NCBI GenBank assembly: GCA_036497895.1
Contig: DASXIR010000235.1
Coordinates: forward strand, 1 to 49,583
Source of the DNA: CAVQFC01 sp036497895
Lineage (GTDB): Bacteria > Acidobacteriota > Vicinamibacteria > Vicinamibacterales > CAVVIG01
DNA: 49,583 bases
Direction of reading: 5' to 3'
This document shows, piece by piece, positions 25,546 through 33,902 of this stretch. Numbering within the stretch: position 1 is the stretch's first letter; the number at the start of each line of letters is the position of its first letter. Made by a program: the position numbers and the translations under genes. The notes beneath the pieces are model-generated. The model was not told the DNA's origin. It made no database searches and saw only the letters and a list, made by a program, of their open reading frames with translations.

Positions 25546-27773
25546 TACACGATGGGGTCGAGTGCAGTGCCGGCCGCCGAGAGCGTGGCGATGACAGTGA
25601 TCAATTCCGCCGGATCGATCGGCTTGGCCAGGTGCCACTGGAACCCGGCGTCGAGCGCCCGCAACCGGTCCTCGGGTCGGGCGTGGGCGGTCAGCGCAAT
25701 CGCTGTCATGCGTTTGCGTCCTGGTGACTGCGCCCGAACCCGTGCCATCAGCAAGTAGCCGTCATCTCCCGGCATCTCGATGTCGGACAGCAGCACGTCC
25801 GCCGCCCACGTCTCGAGCATCATCAACGCATCTTCGGCAGACGATGCCGACCGCACGTCGGCACCGGCATTCTCGAGCACCGCCGCCAGCAGTTCGCGCG
25901 CATTGATGTCATCGTCGGCCACCAGGATGCCGAGGCCGTCGAGGCCGGCCGGCACGCGACCAGTTGCTTTCAGGGGATCCGGCAGCCGCGGACGGTCGGG
26001 AACCGCGCGCGTCGCCGGCCGTGCCGGTAACACGACGCGAAACGTCGCGCCCGCCTCCGGTGTGTTGTTCTCGACGGTGACGGTTCCGCCGTGAAGCTCC
26101 ACCAGGTGACGGACGATGGCGAGGCCGAGGCCGAGGCCGCCGTGTGCGCGGGTGGTGCCGCTGACCGCCTGGCGAAAGCGCTCGAACGCATGCGGCAGGA
26201 ACTCGTGGGGTACGCCGGTGCCTGAATCGCGCACGACGATCGCGACCCCTTCGGATACGCGCTCGATCACGACATCGATACGCCCGCCGGCAGGTGTGAA
26301 CCGCACCGCATTCGACAGCAGATTCCAGACCACTTGCTGGAGGCGCCCGGCGTCGCCTGAGACCACGACGTCCAGCTCTTCCACCGCCGTGATGATGCTG
26401 ATCTCCTTGGCCTCCGCGGCCGGCCGGATCGCGTCGATTGCGACCGCCACCACCTCCGGAAGAGTCACCGACTGGACGTCGAGCCGGAGCTTGCCTGACA
26501 CGACCCGCGAGACATCAAGCAGATCGTTCACGAGTTGCTGTAACGCCGTAGCGTTCCGCTCGATCGCATCGATGGCCCGCGGCCGCTGGGCGTCACGGAT
26601 CTGTCCTGTCGCCAGCATCCGCGCCCAACCGTAGATGGCGGTCAGCGGTGTCCGCAGCTCGTGCGAGACGGTCATCAGGAATTCGTCTTTCAGACGACTG
26701 GCTTCGTCGCGCTCGCGGTTGCGCGCCGCGAGGGTGACCGCCGCCTGGCGGATTCCGGTCGACAGATCGTCGATCTCGGTAATCCTCGACGAAGTCGGCG
26801 AAACGGGTTCGCCGCGAGCCAGCGCATTGGCGGCATACGAGGCCGAGCTCATCGCACGAATCACAATATGACCGAGCAGTACGCCGAGCCCGGCGCCCAC
26901 GCTAAGCACCGCGATCCACGCCAGCGCCAGTATCCAGAGAATGCGGCGAATCGGACCGTCGACTTCGTCGCGTGGCAGGGCCAGGCCGACCGTCAGGCCC
27001 GTCCGCGGCGATCGGCTGAACGCAGAATACGCGGGCACGCCTTCCTTCGTCTCCGTGATCCAGCTTCCTTCGGCGAGGCGGCCGGTGATCTCGACGAACG
27101 CATTGCCCGCGGACGTCCCAACGTAGGTGTCCTCCTGCCGGGTTCTCGCCACCAGGCGATGCCCGCTATCGACGACTGCCACGACGCCGTTCGGCGGCGC
27201 CTGTTGCTGGCGGAGCACCGCGCTGAAGCTCTCCGAACGTACCCGCGCACCGAGCGCCATGGTCACGACTCCGTCGCGGATGACCGGAATGCCGACCATC
27301 AGGAAATGAGCGCTCGAGCCGTTCAACTCGTACATCGAAGAAACGACGGTGCCGCCGTTGGCGGCAACCTGACGAGCCCACTCCATCGGCTGACCATCCA
27401 GCGGAGTACTGCGGTTCATCGTGGGAGCGCCGGCCAGCACGTGGCCGCTCAAATCGGACAGGATGATCGCCGACCAGTCGGGCCGTCCGACGATCAGGCG
27501 GCCGGCAAGGTTGTCGAACGCGGTCACGTCGGGGACGTCGAGCGCATGGAGGCGGCCCAGGACATCGAGCGCAGCAGCGCTGTTGGCGACTTCCTGGTCG
27601 ATGGCGACCGAAATCGCGCGGACGGTGGCGACGTTCTGCTGCTGGACGTTGGCGAGCTGCCGCCGCCACGCGCGCTGGATGCTCAGGACCGACAGGATGC
27701 CGAGCGGCGCGACGATCGAGAGTACCAGAGCGGCAACGATCGAACGAAGACCGATGCGGCGTGGGCTGTCCAT
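25545..27773 (-). CDS. Hybrid sensor histidine kinase / response regulator
   Basis: A 742-residue membrane kinase. TM1 (SIVAALVLSIVAPLGILSVL, 11-30) and TM2 (about 279-305) enclose a dCache-type periplasmic sensor of about 240 residues. A HAMP-like linker leads to the HisKA domain with His371 (MTVSHELRTPLTAIYGW), an HATPase_c domain (N-box QQVVWNLLSNAVRFTP, G-box GGLGLGLAIVRHL) and a C-terminal receiver with the phospho-acceptor Asp near residue 663 (LLSDIEMPGDDGY) and the conserved Lys in HLAKPIDP. There is no separate regulator next door, so output must pass to an unlinked partner. Being adjacent and convergent to the PQQ genes does not by itself imply control of them. Confidence 0.9.
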   Translation of the reverse strand: MDSPRRIGLRSIVAALVLSIVAPLGILSVLSIQRAWRRQLANVQQQNVATVRAISVAIDQEVANSAAALDVLGRLHALDVPDVTAFDNLAGRLIVGRPDWSAIILSDLSGHVLAGAPTMNRSTPLDGQPMEWARQVAANGGTVVSSMYELNGSSAHFLMVGIPVIRDGVVTMALGARVRSESFSAVLRQQQAPPNGVVAVVDSGHRLVARTRQEDTYVGTSAGNAFVEITGRLAEGSWITETKEGVPAYSAFSRSPRTGLTVGLALPRDEVDGPIRRILWILALAWIAVLSVGAGLGVLLGHIVIRAMSSASYAANALARGEPVSPTSSRITEIDDLSTGIRQAAVTLAARNRERDEASRLKDEFLMTVSHELRTPLTAIYGWARMLATGQIRDAQRPRAIDAIERNATALQQLVNDLLDVSRVVSGKLRLDVQSVTLPEVVAVAIDAIRPAAEAKEISIITAVEELDVVVSGDAGRLQQVVWNLLSNAVRFTPAGGRIDVVIERVSEGVAIVVRDSGTGVPHEFLPHAFERFRQAVSGTTRAHGGLGLGLAIVRHLVELHGGTVTVENNTPEAGATFRVVLPARPATRAVPDRPRLPDPLKATGRVPAGLDGLGILVADDDINARELLAAVLENAGADVRSASSAEDALMMLETWAADVLLSDIEMPGDDGYLLMARVRAQSPGRKRMTAIALTAHARPEDRLRALDAGFQWHLAKPIDPAELITVIATLSAAGTALDPIV

Positions 27774-27877
27774 AGCCTGACCGCGCGATCTTAACGCACG
27801 ATGGCCGTCGGCCGTGCTTGCGGGTCGGGGCGCGTCCTGTTACCCTCCACCTCGACCATTTTTTGCCGAGGTTCACC

Positions 27878-28990
27878 ATGCGGACAGTTGCCATCGCCCT
27901 TGCGTCCGTCTTTGCCGTTGGACTCCTCGCCGCGCCCTCGTTGCTTCAGGAGAAAGGCGGCGAAGAAGAAACGGGGCCGTACGCGGTCGTCGAAAACTGG
28001 CCGGCGACCTGGTCGCCGAAAGGGTACATCTGGGGGTCGCAGCCCGGCGTGTTTGCCGAAACGCCGAACCGGATTTTCATTGCGGCGCGCGGCGAGTTGA
28101 AACTGCCCGAGACCCTGCCGCGCGGTTTCAACGGCATCTGGGGCTCACTCAATCAACGCGCCACCGAACCCAAACCCGAAATGCGCAACTGCATCGTCAT
28201 CGTCGACGGCGACGGCAAGCTGGTGGAGTCGTGGACGCAGTGGGACAAGCTCTTCGAAGGCGGGGGCGGACCTCACAAAATTCGGATCAACCCGCACGAT
28301 CCTGAGAAACACGTTTGGGTGGTGAACGACGCGCGGCACCAGATCTACGAGTTCACCAACGACGGCAAGCAGCTCGTGCTGACACTCGGCGTCGCGGACG
28401 TCGCGGGCGAGGATGCCACGCATTTCGGCAGGCCGCAGGACATTGCCTGGCTGCCGGACAGCAGCCTGCTCGTCGCCGACGGATTGCAGAACGCGCGCAT
28501 CGCCAAGTTCGACAAGAGCGGCAAATTCCTGATGGCGTGGGGATCGAAAGGGACCGCGTCCGGCCAGTTCAGTGGCGTGCACGGGATCGCGGTGGATAGG
28601 AATCGCCGGGTCTACGTGGCCGATCGCACCAACCATCGCATCCAGATCTTCGACGAGAACGGCAAGCTGCTCGATCTGTGGCCGGGATTCAGGCAGGCGA
28701 ACGACATTCTGATCGCGCCGGATCAGCAACACGTGTGGGTCGCCGACGGCACCAACTCAAAGGTGCTCGAGTACGACATGAACGGCAAGCTGCTCTACTC
28801 GTGGGGTACATACGGCACCTTCCCAGGCCAGTTCTGGGAACTGCATCAGATGTCTATCGACTCCGAGGGAAATCTGTACGGCGCGGACAGCTTCGGCGGG
28901 CGCACGCAGAAATTCAAGCCGCGCGCCGGCGCGGACAGGTCGCGGCTGATCGGCGCGGCGGTGACCTCGACACCATCAGCCAATCGCTGA
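27878..28990 (+). CDS. Secreted NHL-repeat beta-propeller (PAL-like)
   Basis: A 370-residue protein with a signal peptide (AIALASVFAVGLLAA) and about six NHL-type blades: GGPHKIRINPHDPEKHVWVV, THFGRPQDIAWLPDSSLLVA, GVHGIAVDRNRRVYVADRTN and ELHQMSIDSEGNLYGADSFG are successive examples, each with the DxxNxRIxxF-like turn. The fold matches peptidyl-alpha-hydroxyglycine alpha-amidating lyase propellers, but bacterial members of this type are mostly of unknown role, so only the fold is called. The start is ATG 27878, with GAGG eight bases upstream; an in-frame extension to 27818 lacks a site. It is divergent from the hybrid kinase over about 104 bases. Confidence 0.82.
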   Translation: MRTVAIALASVFAVGLLAAPSLLQEKGGEEETGPYAVVENWPATWSPKGYIWGSQPGVFAETPNRIFIAARGELKLPETLPRGFNGIWGSLNQRATEPKPEMRNCIVIVDGDGKLVESWTQWDKLFEGGGGPHKIRINPHDPEKHVWVVNDARHQIYEFTNDGKQLVLTLGVADVAGEDATHFGRPQDIAWLPDSSLLVADGLQNARIAKFDKSGKFLMAWGSKGTASGQFSGVHGIAVDRNRRVYVADRTNHRIQIFDENGKLLDLWPGFRQANDILIAPDQQHVWVADGTNSKVLEYDMNGKLLYSWGTYGTFPGQFWELHQMSIDSEGNLYGADSFGGRTQKFKPRAGADRSRLIGAAVTSTPSANR

Positions 28991-29073
28991 GCCGCCTTTG
29001 GGCAGGAGACGGGTCCGCTTCAATCGCGCCGGAACCATCGCTCGAAAGACTCGCCGCTGTCACATATCTGCGC

Positions 29074-29079
29074 TACCCT
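29074..29079 (+). promoter_or_regulatory. Putative -10 box for a leaderless start
   Basis: TACCCT ends 6 bases before ATG 29086 and fits TANNNT. The intervening ACGGCC is the same hexamer that precedes the amidase ATG at 12357. No Shine-Dalgarno sequence is visible. Confidence 0.35.
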
Positions 29080-29085
29080 ACGGCC

Positions 29086-29541
29086 ATGAGAATCCATCTC
29101 GCTCTGGCAATGGCGGTTCTGTGCGGTGGAACGCTCTCGATGGCGCAAACGCAAACGACCCCTCCGGCCAAGGACACCTCGAAAGACGCTGACGCCAAAC
29201 CGATCACGCTCGACGGCTGCATCGGACGGAGCAACGTTTCTCCCGGTCAGTTCTCGCTCTCGGATGATGCGGGACAACCCGTCTACCATCTGACTGGAAC
29301 CGACGTGAAGAAGTACTTCGGCCAGCGGGTGCAGATCGTGGGCGGGGTACCCGCACCGAAGAAGCTGTCGATCGTGGGGGGATTGCGGCCGTCGCCGAAC
29401 GTAGCTGCCCAGGCCGGTGATATGGACCCGTCGCGAGCGGCGGTCCAAGGCGCCGTGGACAACAGCAGCCCGGGTACTTTTCAGCTGCCGGAATTTCGGG
29501 TGAAGACCGTCCGGCAGGTCAGCGGGTCGTGCCCGAGCTGA
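29086..29541 (+). CDS. Small secreted protein, probably OB-fold-like
   Basis: A 151-residue protein with a signal peptide (LALAMAVLCGGTLSMAQ). The mature part has LDGCIGRSNVSPGQFSLSDD, then YHLTGTDVKKYFGQRVQIVG, a pattern of short secreted acidobacterial proteins in which a GCI/GCV motif is followed by a small beta-barrel with a VGxxVxVxG turn; this resembles DUF5818-type sequences, but I cannot confirm the family. A second Cys near the C-terminus (SGSCPS) may pair with the first. It follows the NHL propeller by 95 bases on the same strand, with its own -10-like box. Confidence 0.65.
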   Translation: MRIHLALAMAVLCGGTLSMAQTQTTPPAKDTSKDADAKPITLDGCIGRSNVSPGQFSLSDDAGQPVYHLTGTDVKKYFGQRVQIVGGVPAPKKLSIVGGLRPSPNVAAQAGDMDPSRAAVQGAVDNSSPGTFQLPEFRVKTVRQVSGSCPS

Positions 29542-29568
29542 CGCGGCCGGTTGAAGGAAAATGACGGG

Positions 29569-29709
29569 TTATTCTGGGGAAACGGAGGTGCGTCCGCAGT
29601 CGTCGCAGCGGAGATAGAGCACCGGTAGTGCTTCCGATCGGCCGATGACACGTGCGCTCGGCACGCCGCAGCGGGGACAAACAATACCCGAGGTCGAACG
29701 CTTAGCCAT
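29569..29709 (-). CDS. 46-residue zinc-ribbon protein
   Basis: A short gene encoding MAKRSTSGIVCPRCGVPSAR, then about 26 more residues with a second Cys pair (YLRCDDCGR). Two CxxC knuckles 24 residues apart form a typical zinc ribbon. A strong ribosome site (AAGGAGA) sits 6-7 bases before ATG 29709, which supports translation. No partner is fused or adjacent in the same direction; it is convergent with the small secreted protein. The function (nucleic-acid or protein binding) is unknown. The remaining 134 bases up to 29843 show no further gene. Confidence 0.7.
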   Translation of the reverse strand: MAKRSTSGIVCPRCGVPSARVIGRSEALPVLYLRCDDCGRTSVSPE

Positions 29710-29843
29710 AGGGTCTCTCCTTACTTCTACTTAGACTCCTATGATCGCACGAAAGGTACAAGAATAGGGCAACCGCCTGCCGATCTGTTACTTTTTCAGC
29801 GGCTGGCCTCAGTTGGCCGACTCCCCGCCCTTCCTAAATCCCT

Positions 29844-30734
29844 CTAAGACGCCGTGCCCTTCACCATGATCGAGATGGCCTTCCGGTATTTCACCGGCAC
29901 GCCATCAAGCGTCGCCGGACGATAGCGCCACGACTTGGTGGCCGCGATGGCCTGGTTGTCGTACGACGGCGTCACCTGCTGCCGCATTACGGCGCTTTCC
30001 ACTACGCCGGTTTCATCGATGACGATCTCGAGGACGCCCTGGCGGCTCAGCACCGGAATACCCTGAAACGGCGGAAGCTGTTGCGCCAGCGCAGCCGGAG
30101 GAATGACGTTCGGGTCCACCGTGCTGTAGACGCGGGGCGGCATCGGTGGCGGCGGTGGCGGCGGTGGCGTGGCAGCGGCTGGTGCCATGGCAACGGCCGG
30201 TGGTAGCGGCGGCGGCGTGGCCGCGGCAATGCTCAGGTCGCGGAACCCCGCGGCAAGCGTGCGCAGGTCTGACAGCGGCGGCTGGCTGACGGCGGCCGCC
30301 GCGGCAGGATCCGCCATCACGTCGAGCACGCGAGAGAACCCGGCAGCGGAGGCGGCAAACTCGCGGCGGTCGTATGCGCCCTTGGCCAGCACGTATTCCT
30401 GCTGGATGATCGACGGCAGCATCCGCTTGCGCACGTCGGTGAACGCGGCGCGCACGCGCGGCGACACTTCGTTGGCCGGCTGGTAGGTCGGTTCCCCTGT
30501 GACCACGGCCTCGATCGCTCGTTCGGCCTCGGTGTTCCGGCCGAGCGCCAGCAGGCAGAACGCGCGGTACTGCTCGATGGCGCGGACTTCTTCAGCGGCG
30601 CGGTTGTTGGGTCCCATGCGGTTCAGCATGTCGAGCGCGTCTTCGTACGCCGCAGAGGCGTAGAGATCGCGCGCCGAGGCCAGCGACTGCTGGCCCATCA
30701 TGAACATGGACAGCGCTAAAACTGCGGCGGTCAT
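29844..30734 (-). CDS. TPR-like protein with TonB C-terminal domain
   Basis: A 296-residue protein. The N-terminal helix (AAVLALSMFMMGQQSLA) looks like a signal peptide or anchor. Residues about 20-165 are TPR-like helices (ARDLYASAAYEDALDMLNRM, EYRAFCLLALGR-type pairs), followed by a Pro-rich stretch (about 175-205) and a TonB C-terminal domain (GVLEIVIDETGVVESAVMRQ, KSWRYRPATLDGVPVKYRK) to the end. In energy transducers this domain contacts outer-membrane receptors; here, without ExbBD neighbours, it may instead be a periplasmic interaction module. The ATG overlaps the stop of the upstream pseudokinase gene by 4 bases, so the two products are probably made together. Confidence 0.8.
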   Translation of the reverse strand: MTAAVLALSMFMMGQQSLASARDLYASAAYEDALDMLNRMGPNNRAAEEVRAIEQYRAFCLLALGRNTEAERAIEAVVTGEPTYQPANEVSPRVRAAFTDVRKRMLPSIIQQEYVLAKGAYDRREFAASAAGFSRVLDVMADPAAAAAVSQPPLSDLRTLAAGFRDLSIAAATPPPLPPAVAMAPAAATPPPPPPPPMPPRVYSTVDPNVIPPAALAQQLPPFQGIPVLSRQGVLEIVIDETGVVESAVMRQQVTPSYDNQAIAATKSWRYRPATLDGVPVKYRKAISIMVKGTAS

Positions 30735-33430
30735 GGCTTCCTCCTCAGATCGACGGACAGACGGGCGGGCGTGGTGGCGGAAACGGTAGCGGCGTGGCGC
30801 TGCTCGCCCAGGTCAGGGTGGCGGAACACGACTTCGTGCGGCCCAATCGGGAGCGACAGGTTGCCGATCGGGGTCTCACCGACCTTGTTCCCGTCAATCC
30901 ACACCTCGGCCCACGGCACCGCATTCAACGCGATCGTGCCGTTCGGCCATTCGAGTTTGATCGGCGCGACTTTTCCCGGTGCGACCTGGATCGTCCGAAC
31001 CACCCGATAGCCGAGCGGCTCGTTCACGATTTCGATGTCGTGACGGCCCGCGGCCACCATGATGCGATCGCTCTGGCTGGTGCCGAGCAGACGCTTGTTT
31101 TCGAAGATCTGCAGGTCCACTGGTGCCGCCACCGAAATCCAACCGGAGACCGGTGCCCCACCCTCGGGAGCGCCGAGCGGCACGACCAGCGCCGCCGTCG
31201 AGCCCGCTTCGACCGCGACACTCTGACGCACGGTCCCGAGTTCGCTCTCGACGATGACGTTGTGTTGACCAGGCGTGAGCTCGCTGACCAGCACCGGCGA
31301 CCGTCCGCGTGCAACGCCATCGACGTTGACCTGGGCGCCGGCTGGCTCGGTTCTCACCTGCAGTTGACCGAGTTTCGGCGCGGCGCCGCCCGGCAGTTCA
31401 ACGTATTGCGACATCTGCGCGCCGGCCGTCATCGTGATCGGCAGCGTGCGCGGCTCCCCTGCGCCACGGAGTTCGACCAGGTGTGCGCCCGGCGTCAGCG
31501 TGAGCACGACCGGCGTCACGCCCTGCGATGAACCGTCCACGACGACGGCGGCGCCCGTCGGGGTGCTGGAGATGCTCAATTGTCCGGTGGGAGCCGGTGC
31601 GGCAGCCGCCGAGAAGTAGCGGCGCGCCCCGAACACGGCGCCCACCGAAACCACGAGCACACCGATAGCCACCGTGGCGAAAAAGCCCGTGCGGCGAGTA
31701 GGTACCTGCGACATAGCCATGGGACGCTCCGGCTCCGCCTTGAACTCGAACGGTTCGACGGCAGGCAGTGACGGTGGCAATGGCACGCGCGGCGATGGCG
31801 TCGCCGGTACGGCCGCGGCAACCGGTGGCAACGAGACGATCGACGATGCTGGCGTGTATGTTTGAGCAGTCACGGGTACGGGAGCCGGTGCGATGGGCAC
31901 TGGCACGATCGGCGCTGACACGATCTTCGCTGACACGATCGGCGCTGGCGGGGTCAGCACGGGCGCCACCGGCGCAGGATCCGCGAGCATCGGTGGCGCC
32001 TGCCATTTGACAGACGAAGGAGTCAGCTCCGCCGCCACGAATCCCGGCGCCGGCGCGATGTGATCGGACTCGGCGTCGCTCGGGACCATCGAAGACGCGC
32101 TCGACCAGCTGGACCCCAGTGAGAACGACGACGGTGCGGGCACGGGTGGCGCCGCGAGTGGCACCGGTGCCGGAGAGACGGCGAAGGGCTCCGAGAATGA
32201 CGAAGGCGCCAACACCTCCTCAGCAAGACTCGAGAACGAGGTCTCGAATATGGGCGAGAGATGATGATCGCCGACCGCGGACGGCGCGTGCTCCACGACC
32301 GCTGGCCGATCGAGATGGTGGTCGTCCGACAAGGGCTCATCGTGCGAAGTCAGCTCGATCGAATCGTCCGCGGCGGTCCCTCTGTGGAGGCTGGTCGAAT
32401 AGCGTTCCTCGTCGTCGCCGTCGTCACGATGGTGGGAGTACGAGACTTCGGGCTGCGGTTCGTCTTCCACCTCTTCAACGAGCGGTTCACTGGCGGCATG
32501 CTGCTGGATTGTCGGCTCTACGCTGGCGCTGGCTGACACGCTCTGCGGGGCCTCAACGGCGGCGGCGGCGTCTTCTTCCGAGTCCTCGTCTTCGCCCGAG
32601 AGGACGCGGTCCAGTTCGGCGCGCGCCTCGAGCGCGGACGCGAATGAATGCCGCGGGTCGAGTTGCAGCGCGCGGCCAAGCCACGAGCGCAGTCCCGGCG
32701 GCAGCGGTTCGAGACCGCCGCGCGACGAGATCGCCCAGGCTGACGACAGTGCGCCGTGAATCGCCGACGGATATTCGTTTTCGGTGAGCAGGCGGCCCAG
32801 GATCAGCGACAGACCGACGACGCCGATCTGGGTGACGTCGGTTCGCTGGTCGAACCGCGGCGTTTCGTCCGACGGTGGCAAGGCGACCCGAAGCTCTCTC
32901 CAGTAGCGTTCCGGTGACCACCGCAGCTGCTCGAGTGCGGCACCGAGCACGTATTCGGCGATCACGACCCTGGCGTTGGGCGTGACGATGATGCGTTCGG
33001 GACCAATCGCGCCGTGCGCGAGATCGCCGCCGCTTTCGTGCAGCATGGCGACGGCAGAGACCAGTTGGCGGATGAGGTGCAGCGATGCATTGATGTCTAC
33101 CGCGACGGGCCGCTGCGGCGTTGGCGTCAGCAGGTTCGACAGCCGGATGCCGCGCGTCGATTCGGATGCAATCGCCAGCGTGGCGGTGGCATCACTCAGC
33201 CGCTCGACGCTCTTGACCCGGGCGAAATAAGTGTGGCGGAAATTCGCGAGACGGCTGGCGCGCTCGCGCAGCGCGAACTCGAACGAGGGAATCGATGTCA
33301 GTTCCCGACGCAGACACAGGAGCTCGAGGGTGTCGCTGACCGTCGTATCGCTGACTCGACGCCGTTCGCCGAGACCGTCGTGGAAGACGACCGCCGTAGG
33401 CTGGGGACTTGTGGCGCGCGCTGGTTCCAT
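30731..33430 (-). CDS. Pseudokinase-PEGA membrane protein
   Basis: An 899-residue protein. Residues about 40-300 have a Ser/Thr-kinase-like helical fold, but the catalytic loop reads HGAIGPER (139-146) where kinases have HRDLKPEN and the DFG position reads EYV, so catalytic and metal-binding residues are missing. A long acidic, then Pro/Ala/Ser-rich linker (about 310-575) leads to one membrane helix (about 580-603, FFATVAIGVLVVSVGAVFGA) and then three to four PEGA beta-domains (LSISSTPTGAAVVVDGSSQG, LQVRTEPAGAQVNVDG, IALNAVPWAEVWIDG) in the periplasm. I chose ATG 33430 because GAGGG lies eight bases upstream; an in-frame ATG at 33520 lacks one. It is likely a scaffold or ligand sensor across the inner membrane. 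Confidence 0.8.
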   Translation of the reverse strand: MEPARATSPQPTAVVFHDGLGERRRVSDTTVSDTLELLCLRRELTSIPSFEFALRERASRLANFRHTYFARVKSVERLSDATATLAIASESTRGIRLSNLLTPTPQRPVAVDINASLHLIRQLVSAVAMLHESGGDLAHGAIGPERIIVTPNARVVIAEYVLGAALEQLRWSPERYWRELRVALPPSDETPRFDQRTDVTQIGVVGLSLILGRLLTENEYPSAIHGALSSAWAISSRGGLEPLPPGLRSWLGRALQLDPRHSFASALEARAELDRVLSGEDEDSEEDAAAAVEAPQSVSASASVEPTIQQHAASEPLVEEVEDEPQPEVSYSHHRDDGDDEERYSTSLHRGTAADDSIELTSHDEPLSDDHHLDRPAVVEHAPSAVGDHHLSPIFETSFSSLAEEVLAPSSFSEPFAVSPAPVPLAAPPVPAPSSFSLGSSWSSASSMVPSDAESDHIAPAPGFVAAELTPSSVKWQAPPMLADPAPVAPVLTPPAPIVSAKIVSAPIVPVPIAPAPVPVTAQTYTPASSIVSLPPVAAAVPATPSPRVPLPPSLPAVEPFEFKAEPERPMAMSQVPTRRTGFFATVAIGVLVVSVGAVFGARRYFSAAAAPAPTGQLSISSTPTGAAVVVDGSSQGVTPVVLTLTPGAHLVELRGAGEPRTLPITMTAGAQMSQYVELPGGAAPKLGQLQVRTEPAGAQVNVDGVARGRSPVLVSELTPGQHNVIVESELGTVRQSVAVEAGSTAALVVPLGAPEGGAPVSGWISVAAPVDLQIFENKRLLGTSQSDRIMVAAGRHDIEIVNEPLGYRVVRTIQVAPGKVAPIKLEWPNGTIALNAVPWAEVWIDGNKVGETPIGNLSLPIGPHEVVFRHPDLGEQRHAATVSATTPARLSVDLRRKP

Positions 33431-33658
33431 GAGTGACCCTCGATTGAAACGGACGACCTGCTGAAATGCGCGAACCGTGCCGTTGGTGCCATTCCTGTCA
33501 GGGGACGGCAACTCATTCATAACGCGGACGTTAGGCGCGCGCGATCGACTAATGAAGGTGTATGGAAGCGGGTCCGGCTTACAAGTCCGTACGGTGGACG
33601 ACGAATCCGTAAGGCTGAGGCACCATTCCTTGCAGCGTCGAGCGCCGGGAGGTTGGTG

Positions 33659-33811
33659 ATGCTTTACACACTTGCGGTGCTGCTACTGATTGCGTGGCTG
33701 CTGGGAGTCGTCGGCACCTACACGATCGGTGCGTTCGTGCACGTATTGCTCGTCGTTGCAATCGTGCTGTTTCTCGTCGGGCTGCTTTCAGGTCGCGAGA
33801 CGATCGTGTGA
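33659..33811 (+). CDS. Small two-helix membrane protein, lmo0937-like
   Basis: A 50-residue protein: MLYTLAVLLLIAWLLGVVGT, then GAFVHVLLVVAIVLFLVGLL and a short polar tail. The arrangement of two helices with WLLG and a G-x-hydrophobic-H-x-LL motif matches the widespread lmo0937/DUF5670 family of tiny envelope proteins often induced by stress. GGGAGG lies seven bases before the ATG. Function is unknown. The 228-base gap upstream (33431-33658) holds only the possible longer start of the divergent pseudokinase gene. Confidence 0.8.
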   Translation: MLYTLAVLLLIAWLLGVVGTYTIGAFVHVLLVVAIVLFLVGLLSGRETIV

Positions 33812-33830
33812 ACGATCGCTCGGCTGAGGC

Positions 33831-33854
33831 CTCGCGCTACGACCGTAGCGCGAG
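33831..33854. repeat. Perfect inverted repeat between convergent genes
   Basis: CTCGCGCTACG and its exact reverse complement are separated by two bases (AC), giving a 24-base hairpin between the lmo0937-like gene and the convergent peptidase gene. No T-tract follows on either strand, so it is either a factor-dependent terminator or a REP-type element. Confidence 0.7.
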
Positions 33855-33902
33855 TGCTACGGCCCATGACGCGAAGGCTTTAGCGACGGTGAAACAAGCG
33901 CG

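Noticed and set aside
33010..33015. Active Ser/Thr kinase in the PEGA protein
   Set aside because: The catalytic Asp, the Lys of the catalytic loop, the Asn and the DFG motif are all absent.
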